A stretch of 64,000 bases of DNA from an uncultured Kangiella sp. (GTDB taxonomy: Bacteria; Pseudomonadota; Gammaproteobacteria; Enterobacterales; Kangiellaceae): positions 496,001-560,000 of the forward strand of contig CANNDL010000003.1 of the NCBI GenBank assembly GCA_947503435.1, read 5' to 3'. This document shows, piece after piece, positions 48,298 to 56,891 of the stretch; within the stretch, counting starts at the first letter, position 1, and each line of letters begins with the position of its first letter. Position numbers and translations under genes: made by a program. Under the pieces are notes generated by a model. That model was not told the DNA's origin. It did not search any database and saw only the letters and a program-made list of their open reading frames with translations.

Positions 48298-49065
48298 TTA
48301 CTGTTTTCTGATGATTTCACCAGCCAAAGCCATATATGCTTTGGAACCAGTGGAATGTTTATCGTGTAATAGAACTGGAACCCCGTGGCTCGGTGCTTCG
48401 GCCAAGCGTACATTTCTAGGGATCACTGTACGATAAACTTTGTCTGGAAAATGATTAAATAACTGACGTGAGACTTCTAACGACAAACGATTGCGCGGAT
48501 CATACATAGTTCGCAAGATCCCCTCGATGTCTAAATCTTCGTTAACATGTGCCTGAACTTGGTTAATGGTGTTTAATAACGCCGACAAACCTTCCAAAGC
48601 ATAATATTCACACTGCATTGGGATAATAACTGAATCTGAAGCCACCAAAGCATTTAATGTCAGCATATTTAGTGAAGGTGGACAATCAATAAACACGAAG
48701 TCATAGTAACCACTTACTTCTTCTAGAGCCATTGCTAAACGCTGTTCTTTATCTTCAAGTTCTAACAGATGGACTTCCGCTGCTGTCAGATCCGCATTCG
48801 AGGGCAGCAAATCAAAACCAGCAACTTCAGAAACCGTGATATGACTTTTGGTTTCACTGGGATCCATCAAAGCATCATAAACTGATAACTCTAGAGACAT
48901 CTTGTCAACACCAGATCCCATGGTGGCATTACCTTGGGGATCAAGATCAACTAACAAGACGCGCTTGCCTTCTTGCGCCATTGAAGCGGCCAAGTTGACA
49001 CTTGTGGTCGTTTTACCAACTCCACCTTTTTGATTGGTAACTGAAATGATTCTTGCTTGCGCCAC
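48298..49065 (-). CDS. parA: Chromosome-partitioning ATPase ParA (Soj)
   Basis: A 255-residue deviant Walker ATPase. The P-loop is KGGVGKTTT with the signature lysine, and the DNA-binding dimer pulls ParB-parS complexes apart. VDLDPQGNATMGSG and FIDCPPSLNML are diagnostic. It starts with GTG behind GAGG. Adjacent to parB and rsmG, as in Pseudomonas and Caulobacter-type origins. Confidence 0.97.
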   Translation of the reverse strand: MAQARIISVTNQKGGVGKTTTSVNLAASMAQEGKRVLLVDLDPQGNATMGSGVDKMSLELSVYDALMDPSETKSHITVSEVAGFDLLPSNADLTAAEVHLLELEDKEQRLAMALEEVSGYYDFVFIDCPPSLNMLTLNALVASDSVIIPMQCEYYALEGLSALLNTINQVQAHVNEDLDIEGILRTMYDPRNRLSLEVSRQLFNHFPDKVYRTVIPRNVRLAEAPSHGVPVLLHDKHSTGSKAYMALAGEIIRKQ

Positions 49066-49088
49066 TATAACCTCGTGCTTCTTTTTGC

Positions 49089-49733
49089 TTATTTGTGTTT
49101 TTGTAAATAGATTAAATGACGTTCTTCGCTGCGACTGGGTAATTGAATAGATTCACTTCGGCAAACCTCAACTCTATCTGGTAGTGTAGCTATTTCATTA
49201 ACAGGGTAAACCCCTTTCATGGCAAGCCATTGCCCATCTTCAGCGAGTAGGTGTGAAGTCCAAGTGACCATATCCTCAATCGAGGCAAATGCACGTGAAA
49301 GAATGCAAGCATACCCCGAATTATTCTCAAAGTCTTGTACTCTTGAGTGGATCACTTGAACATTCTGCAAACCTAACTCATAAACCGTTTGCTTAAGGAA
49401 GCGGGTTTTCTTGGAATTAGTATCCAATAAACTGAATTCTTTATCGGGGTTCAATATAGCCAAAGGAATTCCGGGCAAACCGCCGCCAGTTCCTACATCA
49501 ATTAAAGAATCAAAAGGCTCAATAAAAGGCGAAATAGAAATCGAGTCCAAAAGGTGCAAATCCAAGGCTTCTTGCTCATTAGTAATGGCCGTTAGATTAA
49601 ATGCTTTATTCCATTTTAATAACGCAGCTAAATAAGATAATAGTCGTTCAGATTGTTCGCTCGTTATAGCGATGCCTAATGCTTTACATTTTTCAATCAA
49701 CTGGTTTTGTTGATTAGTACTAGTTGGATCCAT
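49089..49733 (-). CDS. rsmG: 16S rRNA m7G527 methyltransferase
   Basis: A 214-residue RsmG (GidB) using SAM to methylate G527 of 16S rRNA; loss gives low-level streptomycin resistance in other species. The SAM motif is LIDVGTGGGLPGIPLAI, and KWNKAFNLTAI plus SRAFASIEDM are family blocks. Its ATG begins one base after the stop of a small membrane ORF, so translation may be coupled. Confidence 0.96.
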   Translation of the reverse strand: MDPTSTNQQNQLIEKCKALGIAITSEQSERLLSYLAALLKWNKAFNLTAITNEQEALDLHLLDSISISPFIEPFDSLIDVGTGGGLPGIPLAILNPDKEFSLLDTNSKKTRFLKQTVYELGLQNVQVIHSRVQDFENNSGYACILSRAFASIEDMVTWTSHLLAEDGQWLAMKGVYPVNEIATLPDRVEVCRSESIQLPSRSEERHLIYLQKHK

Positions 49734-49734
49734 A

Positions 49735-49854
49735 TTATTTTTCGTTATCGTCGTCTTTATCTTTCTTCTTTTTACTACCTACGAAAATTACAAATAAAGC
49801 TGCAAATACTGCAACTAGACTGCCAATGATCGCTGCCATGTTAGCCGTTTCCAT
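49735..49854 (-). CDS. Unlisted 39-residue single-helix membrane protein between mnmG and rsmG
   Basis: An ATG at 49854 opens a 39-codon frame ending in TAA at 49735. The protein begins METANMAAIIGSL, has one hydrophobic helix (about residues 7-26, ending FVIFVG), then a highly charged tail KKKKDKDDDNEK. An AAAGGA site lies 5 bases upstream of the ATG. The stop is one base from the rsmG ATG, and the start is 12 bp after mnmG, so all three are probably one operon. The layout resembles small N-out or C-in membrane proteins, but no family is recognised. No homology evidence was available. Confidence 0.7.
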   Translation of the reverse strand: METANMAAIIGSLVAVFAALFVIFVGSKKKKDKDDDNEK

Positions 49855-49866
49855 ATTTTTCCTTTG

Positions 49867-51753
49867 TTATGCTGTTTTTAAATGTTTTCTTTTCTTTAAA
49901 TACACTAATAATAATGAAATAGCCGCTGGCGTTACTCCCGAAACACGGCTGGCTTGGCCGATGGTCTCAGGCATAATATTAGCCAGCTTTTGCGCAACTT
50001 CATTAGACAAACCCTTAACTTGACTATAGTCTAAATCTAATGGCAAGGCGGTATTCTCATTCCTTTGATTTCTTTCAACTTCTTCTTTTTGTCGATCGAT
50101 ATATCCTGCGTATTTAACCCGAATTTCCACCTGCTCCGCTACTTTCGGATCAGTTACTGCTGGACCCATTTCAGGCAAGTCCATTAGTGTTTGGTAACTT
50201 AAATCAGGGCGACGCAACAGTTCTTGCGCTTTATAGGCGCGGCTAATAGGATCTTTAATTTGTTGGTTTAGCGCTAAAGCCGCTTTACTGTCTGGGCGCA
50301 CCACCAATTTTGCCATTCGATTTGATTCTTGCTCAATAGATTCCATTTTTTCACTAAAGGCTGACCAGCGAACATCATCAACTAAACCTAACTCACGACC
50401 TTTTTCCGTTAAACGTGAATCGGCATTATCTTCCCGTAAAATCAAACGGTATTCCGCACGAGAAGTGAACATACGATAAGGCTCTTGTGTCCCTCGCGTG
50501 ATCAAATCATCAATCAATACACCAATATAGGCTTCGTCTCGGCGCGGCGACCATGAATCTTTACCTTGCGATTGCAATGCTGCATTCATACCAGCAATCA
50601 GACCTTGGGCCCCAGCTTCTTCATAGCCAGTTGTGCCATTAATTTGGCCGGCAAAATAGAGTCCATTAATGAATTTTGTTTCTAAGGAGGCTTTTAAATC
50701 GCGCGGATCAAAGAAATCATACTCGATGGCATAGCCAGGGCGAGTAATATGGGCGTTTTCAAAACCTTTTATTGAGCGTACTAATTCCATCTGCACATCA
50801 AACGGTAAACTGGTTGAGATGCCATTCGGATAAAGCTCATCAGAATTTAAACCTTCAGGTTCGACGAAAATTTGATGAGAGTTTTTATCAGCAAAACGTA
50901 CAATTTTATCTTCTATAGAAGGGCAGTAGCGTGGGCCCACGCCTTCAATCTCTCCCGAGTACATTGGCGAGCGATCCAATCCGCCACGGATCAAATCATG
51001 GGTTTGTTCATTAGTATGTGTAATCCAGCAGCTTATTTGTTGCGGATGATCAGATGCTTTGCCCATAAAGGAAAAAGTTGGCACCGGACTATCACCTGGC
51101 TGCTCTTCCATTTTTGTAAAATCGACTGATTTAGCGTCAATTCGTGGAGGAGTACCGGTTTTTAAACGATCCACTCTAAAAGGTAGTGCTCGCAATCTTT
51201 CTGCCAGGGCAATTGATGGCGGATCACCAGCACGACCGCCAGAATGATTATCAAGCCCAATATGGATTTTGCCACCGAGGAATGTCCCAACAGTTAACAC
51301 CACTGAATCAGCATAAAAGTCCAAACCCATTTGAGTTTTAACGCCTTTTACTTGATTCTTTTCTACAATTAAGTCAACTACAGCATTTTGGAATATTTGC
51401 AGCTTATCTTGGCTTTCCAACATATTACGGATAGCTGCTTTATATAAAGCGCGATCTGCCTGGCCACGAGTTGCCCGTACCGCAGGGCCTTTTGAAGCAT
51501 TAAGAGTACGAAATTGAATGCCGCCGAGATCTATAGCTTTAGCCATGGCACCGCCAAGAGCATCGATCTCTTTAACCAAATGGCCTTTACCTATCCCACC
51601 AATGGCAGGGTTACATGACATTTGGCCCAGTGTATCGACATTATGAGTTAACAATAAGGTTCTTACGCCCATGCGTGCAGAGGCCAAGGCAGCTTCTGTG
51701 CCTGCGTGTCCACCACCCACAATAATGACCGAATATTTTTCAGGGTATTTCAT
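49867..51753 (-). CDS. mnmG: tRNA uridine-5-carboxymethylaminomethyl modification enzyme MnmG
   Basis: A 628-residue FAD enzyme that with MnmE installs the cmnm5 or nm5 group on wobble uridine 34. The FAD loop is [17 protein letters not shown] near residues 12-28. The GidA signatures [11 protein letters not shown]-type (here [13 protein letters not shown]) and [17 protein letters not shown] are present, and the C-terminal helical domain is complete. It heads the operon through rsmG, parA and parB near the origin, as is usual in gammaproteobacteria. Confidence 0.97.
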   Translation of the reverse strand: MKYPEKYSVIIVGGGHAGTEAALASARMGVRTLLLTHNVDTLGQMSCNPAIGGIGKGHLVKEIDALGGAMAKAIDLGGIQFRTLNASKGPAVRATRGQADRALYKAAIRNMLESQDKLQIFQNAVVDLIVEKNQVKGVKTQMGLDFYADSVVLTVGTFLGGKIHIGLDNHSGGRAGDPPSIALAERLRALPFRVDRLKTGTPPRIDAKSVDFTKMEEQPGDSPVPTFSFMGKASDHPQQISCWITHTNEQTHDLIRGGLDRSPMYSGEIEGVGPRYCPSIEDKIVRFADKNSHQIFVEPEGLNSDELYPNGISTSLPFDVQMELVRSIKGFENAHITRPGYAIEYDFFDPRDLKASLETKFINGLYFAGQINGTTGYEEAGAQGLIAGMNAALQSQGKDSWSPRRDEAYIGVLIDDLITRGTQEPYRMFTSRAEYRLILREDNADSRLTEKGRELGLVDDVRWSAFSEKMESIEQESNRMAKLVVRPDSKAALALNQQIKDPISRAYKAQELLRRPDLSYQTLMDLPEMGPAVTDPKVAEQVEIRVKYAGYIDRQKEEVERNQRNENTALPLDLDYSQVKGLSNEVAQKLANIMPETIGQASRVSGVTPAAISLLLVYLKKRKHLKTA

Positions 51754-51800
51754 TAACTCAACTCTTTAATCACTCAATTTATAACGCAATTCATTCTAAA

Positions 51801-51822
51801 TACTGTCGCAATTTAGACAGTA
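51801..51822. promoter_or_regulatory. Inverted repeat upstream of mnmG
   Basis: TACTGTC-GCAATTTA-GACAGTA lies 48 bp before the mnmG start codon. The arms are 7 bp and perfect. It could be an operator near the promoter or a hairpin in the leader. No known motif was recognised. Confidence 0.35.
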
Positions 51823-51967
51823 AATCGCTGTATATCGCGAGGGAGGGCGATCATACCGATATTTGACTATCTTTTGAACAGTTAATTGCGGCTTTTTTTC
51901 TTCGCTTTTGACTACCAAAGCATTAATTTAGTCTATAAAATCAATCCTTTAGATAAAAAAAACATCT

Positions 51968-52657
51968 ATGCAGATCCTAGACCAGAAAACCATACCTAGC
52001 ATTGCCCAAGCATTTAGCTTGTTGCTTATTGTGTTTCTGCTCATGTTTGTTATCGGTGGCTTGGTTCTGGTTTTTGACCCAGGAGCTAACCTAGATAATA
52101 TTTCCGCGAATCATTTAGCCTTATCCATCTTCTTGTCGATGAGCATCAGTTATATGCTATTAGCGGTTATCAGTAAGCCTTATTGGCTAACTCGTTTTAT
52201 CCCTCAACTTACATTACAACCCTTTTGGCTAGCCGGCGCTTTGCTAGCAGGCATTCTTTGTGCTTTGTTAGTATTACAACTTCAAGTCTACTTCCCAGCT
52301 CCAGAAAACTTAGATACAAGCATTAGTCTAGCGCTAACCGGTAATTTATGGGCTAGTCTACTGGTTTATATCAGTGTGATTTTAATTGCACCTTTTTTTG
52401 AAGAGTATTTATTCCGCGGGATCTTGTTTGAAAGCCTTTTAAAACAATGGGGAACCGTCGTTGCGATACTGATTTCTGCATTTATTTTTACTTTATTTCA
52501 TTTATTTGAATACCATCAATACTGGGTCGCTTGGATTTCGGTATTTTGTTTAGCCTTATTACTTGCAATCGTGCGGCATAAAAGCCAATCTATGCTTAAC
52601 CCAATCGTATTGCACGCAACTTATAACACCACTTTATTATTGGTGGGATCGAACTAA
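51968..52657 (+). CDS. CPBP-family intramembrane metalloprotease
   Basis: A 229-residue protein with about seven hydrophobic helices. The CAAX/Abi motifs are present: Glu145-Glu146-xxx-Arg150 in PFFEEYLFRG, His178 in FTLFHLFEY, and a late His in PIVLHATYN. Members include type II CAAX proteases and bacteriocin-immunity proteins; the target here is unknown. It starts rightward 214 bp from mnmG and is followed 12 bp later by an orphan exported protein. Confidence 0.85.
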   Translation: MQILDQKTIPSIAQAFSLLLIVFLLMFVIGGLVLVFDPGANLDNISANHLALSIFLSMSISYMLLAVISKPYWLTRFIPQLTLQPFWLAGALLAGILCALLVLQLQVYFPAPENLDTSISLALTGNLWASLLVYISVILIAPFFEEYLFRGILFESLLKQWGTVVAILISAFIFTLFHLFEYHQYWVAWISVFCLALLLAIVRHKSQSMLNPIVLHATYNTTLLLVGSN

Positions 52658-52669
52658 CAGGAGTTAACA

Positions 52670-53947
52670 GTGAGATTTTTTATTCGTTTTTTTATATTTT
52701 TGCTAGTTATTGGAGCAGCCGCTTATGGCTATGCTTGGTATAAAAATAAGCAAGCAGTCGACGACTTAATAACGAAAAACGGCGGTAGCTATTCGAGTAC
52801 TTACATCGATGCTAATGGCGACAGCGTCATTAAAGGAATTAGCTTTCAAATCCCTGGTTTGCCGCAACCAGCGACGGTAGAAGAATTAAGAACTGGCACC
52901 GGCAATATTCTTACCAATATAAAAGTCTCAAAAGCTTTTAATTCTAATGACCTAGCTTCGCTACCTGAACACTTTGATGTTTATTTCGATGTAAAAGGCG
53001 CAAAAATCCCCTTAGATCCCATTATGGATCAGGCGACTCCAGCTAGTTCGAATGATTTCTTCGGCGCTGCAACTTATGCAGGCTGTGGCGATCGTCGAGC
53101 TATGTCGATTTCCGATTTATCATCTTTAGGGATTTATGCTTTAGACTCTGATGCTAAAATAAAACTTACCTTGGATAATTCAAATCGCAAAGCCTTCGCC
53201 GATATTTATATCAACCTTGATAAACTAAATACCACTAAGATCAATTTAAGTATCAAGAATTTTAATATGGCTAACCCTCTGGGTCTTAGTTTTGGCGGCG
53301 GATCAATCGAGATAGCTGACAATGGTATTCAAAGGGACATCAATGCTATTTGCGCAAAGGAATCGGAGCTATCTGAAAAGCAATACACAGAACGTCATAT
53401 TTCTTATCTCAAACACTTATTGTTTCAAGAAAACATCTTCTTGAGCCCAGAGTTTTATGAGCAATATGCAAAATACCATAGCAATCCGCGTTCAATAAAA
53501 ATGAGTTTTAACCCAAGCAATGACTTACAACCTATGAGCTTAATGGGTGCTTCTCCACGTCGGTTATTAAATCTTTTAAATACCAACGTTCAATTGAACG
53601 ATAATTCCATAACACCTTTATTTGGCAATCGTCCTGATCCTTCTGAGCTACCGCAATTAGATCTTGTGACTCCTGAAGATGACGGATTAACAACTATTTA
53701 CGGGCTGAAACGACAAGATACTGCCGTATCCAGCATAGGTCGCTATGTGGGTTATAACGCTTATTTTGACTACCGAGGTAATAAATACAAAGGAAAAATA
53801 AAATCGGTAACAGGCTCAGCAGTAAATGTTCGTTACGAAGTGTCCACTGGTAATTATGTTGAAAAGCCGTTTCGTTTGTCGGACATATCAAATCTTGAGG
53901 TTCGTCGTGAACAAGTGCAGCCCACCGAAGAAACTACCTCAAACTAG
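52670..53947 (+). CDS. Large membrane-anchored periplasmic protein of unknown family
   Basis: A 425-residue protein with an uncleaved-looking N-terminal anchor (residues 1-21) followed by a long periplasmic region. The middle (about 35-235) reads like a beta-rich domain of repeated GxSFxIP, ISFQIPG and INLSIKNF segments. The C-terminal part (about 350-410) resembles an SH3- or Tudor-like barrel (VGYNAYFDYRGNKYKGKI). I recognise no named family. GTG at 52670 follows CAGGAG, and translation may be coupled to the CPBP gene 12 bp upstream. It ends at a strong terminator. Confidence 0.7.
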   Translation: MRFFIRFFIFLLVIGAAAYGYAWYKNKQAVDDLITKNGGSYSSTYIDANGDSVIKGISFQIPGLPQPATVEELRTGTGNILTNIKVSKAFNSNDLASLPEHFDVYFDVKGAKIPLDPIMDQATPASSNDFFGAATYAGCGDRRAMSISDLSSLGIYALDSDAKIKLTLDNSNRKAFADIYINLDKLNTTKINLSIKNFNMANPLGLSFGGGSIEIADNGIQRDINAICAKESELSEKQYTERHISYLKHLLFQENIFLSPEFYEQYAKYHSNPRSIKMSFNPSNDLQPMSLMGASPRRLLNLLNTNVQLNDNSITPLFGNRPDPSELPQLDLVTPEDDGLTTIYGLKRQDTAVSSIGRYVGYNAYFDYRGNKYKGKIKSVTGSAVNVRYEVSTGNYVEKPFRLSDISNLEVRREQVQPTEETTSN

Positions 53948-53970
53948 AATTCGTTTTGAAGAATCTAAGC

Positions 53971-53996
53971 AAAAGCCCGCAATAGCGGGCTTTTTT
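53971..53996 (+). terminator. Rho-independent terminator
   Basis: AAAAGCCCGC-AATA-GCGGGCTTTT followed by TT ends the CPBP/orphan unit, 23 bp after the stop. Confidence 0.9.
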
Positions 53997-54020
53997 ACAG
54001 TCTTTATCTTTTCGATTCGA

Positions 54021-54049
54021 AAAACTTTATAAATTTATGATAAAGTTTT
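54021..54049. promoter_or_regulatory. 10-bp inverted repeat upstream of the YpfJ-type gene
   Basis: AAAACTTTAT and ATAAAGTTTT are separated by 9 nt, 36 bp before the start codon. The segment TTTATGATAAAGTT (54034-54047) is also found on the mdh strand at 18035-18022. It could be a regulator site overlapping the minus-10 region. No known motif fits with confidence. Confidence 0.4.
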
Positions 54050-54084
54050 GCTATTAATGAATCTCACCATATTTAGGAGCTGTT

Positions 54085-54930
54085 ATGCGTTGGAAGGGAA
54101 GAGAAGGAAGTAAGAACATCGATGATCGACGTGGTCAACGAATTAAGCGTGGCGCAGGTGTTGGTATCGGCGGAATTATCATGGCTTTGGTCGCGATCTT
54201 TGTCTTTAAACAAGATCCAATGCAAGTGTTGGGCAATACCATGAGCGGTCAAGGACAAAGTCAAACCAGCTCTGAACCTTATCGTCCTTCCGCTCAAGAA
54301 CAAGAAGTCGCTGAATTTGTTTCTGTGGTGTTACGCGACACTGAAATTACTTGGGGAAAACTATTTAATCAAGCCAATAGTCGTTACCAGGAACCTGGTC
54401 TAGTCTTATATTCAGGTTCAACACCAACTGCTTGCGGAACCGGCCAAGCTGCTTCAGGTCCTTTTTATTGCCCCGGCGATCAAAAGATTTATTTAGATTT
54501 AAGTTTTTTAAATGAACTTAAGCGTATGGGAGCTTCCGGTGACTTTGCTTTAGCTTATGTTATTGCACATGAAGTAGGGCACCATATCCAAACCATTACA
54601 GGAACTTCGAGTAACGTTCGAAAATTGCAATCGCAAGCAAGAAGCAAGGCTCAAGCTAACGATCTACAAGTTCGAATGGAATTACAAGCAGATTGTTTAG
54701 CAGGCGTATGGGCTAATCACAATCAACAAAGAACCGGCTCACTAGAGCGCGGCGATATAGAAGAAGCGCTGCAAGCAGCAGCATCAGTTGGCGATGACAA
54801 CATTATGAAAAAAGCAGGTATTCCACCGCGTAAAGAGAATTTTACTCACGGCTCTTCTGAACAAAGAATGCAATGGTTTAATCAAGGTTTAAGAAGTGGT
54901 GATTATAATAAGTGTGATACAGGGATTTAA
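54085..54930 (+). CDS. ypfJ: Neutral zinc metallopeptidase, YpfJ family
   Basis: A 281-residue membrane-anchored protein. The N-terminus begins MRWKGREGSKNIDDRRG, and a hydrophobic segment spans about 25-42. The periplasmic peptidase domain has His162-Glu163-xx-His166 in AHEVGHHIQ, with a later Glu ligand probably in MELQADCLAG. The family (KPN_02809/YpfJ) is widespread but its substrate is unknown. The gene is monocistronic between two terminators. Confidence 0.93.
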   Translation: MRWKGREGSKNIDDRRGQRIKRGAGVGIGGIIMALVAIFVFKQDPMQVLGNTMSGQGQSQTSSEPYRPSAQEQEVAEFVSVVLRDTEITWGKLFNQANSRYQEPGLVLYSGSTPTACGTGQAASGPFYCPGDQKIYLDLSFLNELKRMGASGDFALAYVIAHEVGHHIQTITGTSSNVRKLQSQARSKAQANDLQVRMELQADCLAGVWANHNQQRTGSLERGDIEEALQAAASVGDDNIMKKAGIPPRKENFTHGSSEQRMQWFNQGLRSGDYNKCDTGI

Positions 54931-54945
54931 CTTTACGTAACTCGG

Positions 54946-54976
54946 AACAAAAAGGAGCTGAAAGCTCCTTTTTGTT
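54946..54976. terminator. Bidirectional terminator
   Basis: AACAAAAAGGAGC and GCTCCTTTTTGTT form a 13-bp stem with a small loop. It lies between the convergent YpfJ-type gene and the next leftward gene, with A- and T-rich arms on both sides. Confidence 0.85.
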
Positions 54977-54982
54977 AATGAA

Positions 54983-55486
54983 TTACTCTAGTAATAAAGC
55001 TGACTTTAATAATGTTTTAGTTTGTTCTTCCATATAGGTTATTTCATTTGTAAACGAAATTGCTGACACCCAATATGTATATTTTTGACCGGCAACCAAA
55101 TAATACATAGTGGTCATTTCATCACCTTCACTTAACCATCTTAATAATTTATAGGATATTTCATTATTAGAAGCACCGGAAATAGTACCCTCTGAAATTA
55201 TGGTTACCTTTTTATTATCCGCATCATTTTTTATTTCTTTCAGCATTCCTTTCCAGTACTTATTGGCTTCTAACCCTCCTGGCTGTTGATCTACCAATAC
55301 TAAGTACTGTAAATCCTCTCCTTTCCAACCATGAACTAACTCTTCATTAGGATCAAAATCTGGAAATACTTGAAAAGTTACATCTAAGTTTGACGATGAA
55401 ACTTCGATTGTTTTTCCAATCCTCCAAGTCTCTGCAAAAAGTGAGCCAGAAAACATAAAAACTATAACGAATAACAAAACCCTCAT
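54983..55486 (-). CDS. Small secreted protein of unknown function
   Basis: A 167-residue protein with a signal peptide (1-18, ending SLFAET) and a soluble, mixed alpha/beta domain. It contains a YWKGMLKEI helix, and the C-terminal part has YYLVAGQKYTYWVSAISFT, suggesting beta strands. I recognise no family. GGGAG ribosome site and normal signal peptide support it. It lies 26 bp upstream of mnmE on the same strand; shared transcription is possible. Confidence 0.7.
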   Translation of the reverse strand: MRVLLFVIVFMFSGSLFAETWRIGKTIEVSSSNLDVTFQVFPDFDPNEELVHGWKGEDLQYLVLVDQQPGGLEANKYWKGMLKEIKNDADNKKVTIISEGTISGASNNEISYKLLRWLSEGDEMTTMYYLVAGQKYTYWVSAISFTNEITYMEEQTKTLLKSALLLE

Positions 55487-55512
55487 AACTTCTCCCTAAT
55501 AAATTTTTTTAA

Positions 55513-56871
55513 CTATTTTCCAATACAAAAACTACTAAATATTTTTCCTAATAAATCATCTGCGGAAAATTCACCGGTAATTTCAGCTAAAGAGTTTTGC
55601 GCTTGGCGCAATTCATCAGCAAGTAATTCACCGGCATTAAAGTCCACTAGTTGCTCTTTGCCTTTTAAACAGAAATTCAAACCTTTTTGGATCGCATCAA
55701 GGTGTCGACGCCTTGCAAGAAACGACCCTTCAGATGACTGCTGATAACCCACAATTTCTTTCAGCTCCTTTTTTAAGGTATCAATGCCATGACCTTGTTT
55801 GGCACTTAATGGAATGACTTTATAGTCTGAACGAATTGAGCCTTGTTCAAGTTCAGACAGATCTGTTTTATTAGCAACTATTAACAGTTTATCTTTAAAT
55901 TTTTCGAAGCGAGTAAAAGATTGATCGATGGCGTGCGGTGAATACTCTGTTACTTCATTTGAGTCTGCAACTAAAATAATTTGATCGGCTTTTTCGATTT
56001 CTTGCCAAGCTCGCTCAATACCTATTTGTTCAACTTTATCATCAGATTCACGCAAACCCGCAGTATCAATAATATGCAATGGCATACCGTCAATATGAAT
56101 ATGTTCCCGAAGTACGTCACGCGTCGTCCCCGCAATATCGGTAACAATCGCCGTTTCTTTTCCTGCTAAAGCATTCAATAAACTTGATTTTCCAGCATTG
56201 GGTTTTCCGGCTATAACCACCGTCATTCCTTCGCGTAAAATTGAACCTTGTTGTGCTTCTTGCTGTAATACTTCGATTGAGCTGATGATAGTATTTACAT
56301 CTGCAAGCACTTTGCCGTCTGATAAAAAGTCGATTTCTTCTTCGGGGAAATCAATCGCCGCTTCTACGTAGATTCTCAGAGCAATTAATTCTTCTACTAA
56401 GCCATGTACTTTAGAAGAAAACTCACCTTGCAAGGAACGAATAGCGGATCGAGCTGCTTGTTCTGATGTCGATTCAATGAGATCAGCAATTGCTTCTGCC
56501 TGTGCTAAATCTAGCTTATCGTTTAAAAATGCTCTTTCCGAAAATTCACCTGGTTTTGCTAAACGTACACCTAGTTTCAATAATTCTTTAAGTAAAATAT
56601 CCATGACTACGGGGCCGCCATGACCTTGCAGCTCTAACACATCTTCACCGGTAAAAGAATGGGGAGCTTTAAAATAGATGGCGATACCCTGATCTACAAC
56701 CTGATCTTGATCGTCATAAAAAGGAAGATAACTCGCATCACGAACTTTAAGTTCGGTTTTTAATAGCTTTTGTGCGATTTGTAAGGATTGCTTGCCAGAA
56801 ATTCGAATAATGCCAACGCCACCACGACCGGGTGGCGTTGCAATTGCTGCTATTGTGTCTTGATTACCCAT
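55513..56871 (-). CDS. mnmE: tRNA modification GTPase MnmE
   Basis: A 452-residue GTPase partner of MnmG in wobble-uridine modification. The N-terminal tetrahydrofolate-binding domain (1-118) begins with [21 protein letters not shown]. The G domain has [23 protein letters not shown] and NKTDL motifs, and the C-terminal helical domain ends in the reactive FCIGK. All family features are intact. It is in the canonical yidC-mnmE order. Confidence 0.98.
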   Translation of the reverse strand: MGNQDTIAAIATPPGRGGVGIIRISGKQSLQIAQKLLKTELKVRDASYLPFYDDQDQVVDQGIAIYFKAPHSFTGEDVLELQGHGGPVVMDILLKELLKLGVRLAKPGEFSERAFLNDKLDLAQAEAIADLIESTSEQAARSAIRSLQGEFSSKVHGLVEELIALRIYVEAAIDFPEEEIDFLSDGKVLADVNTIISSIEVLQQEAQQGSILREGMTVVIAGKPNAGKSSLLNALAGKETAIVTDIAGTTRDVLREHIHIDGMPLHIIDTAGLRESDDKVEQIGIERAWQEIEKADQIILVADSNEVTEYSPHAIDQSFTRFEKFKDKLLIVANKTDLSELEQGSIRSDYKVIPLSAKQGHGIDTLKKELKEIVGYQQSSEGSFLARRRHLDAIQKGLNFCLKGKEQLVDFNAGELLADELRQAQNSLAEITGEFSADDLLGKIFSSFCIGK

Positions 56872-56891
56872 CTTTAAAGATGACTATCCAA

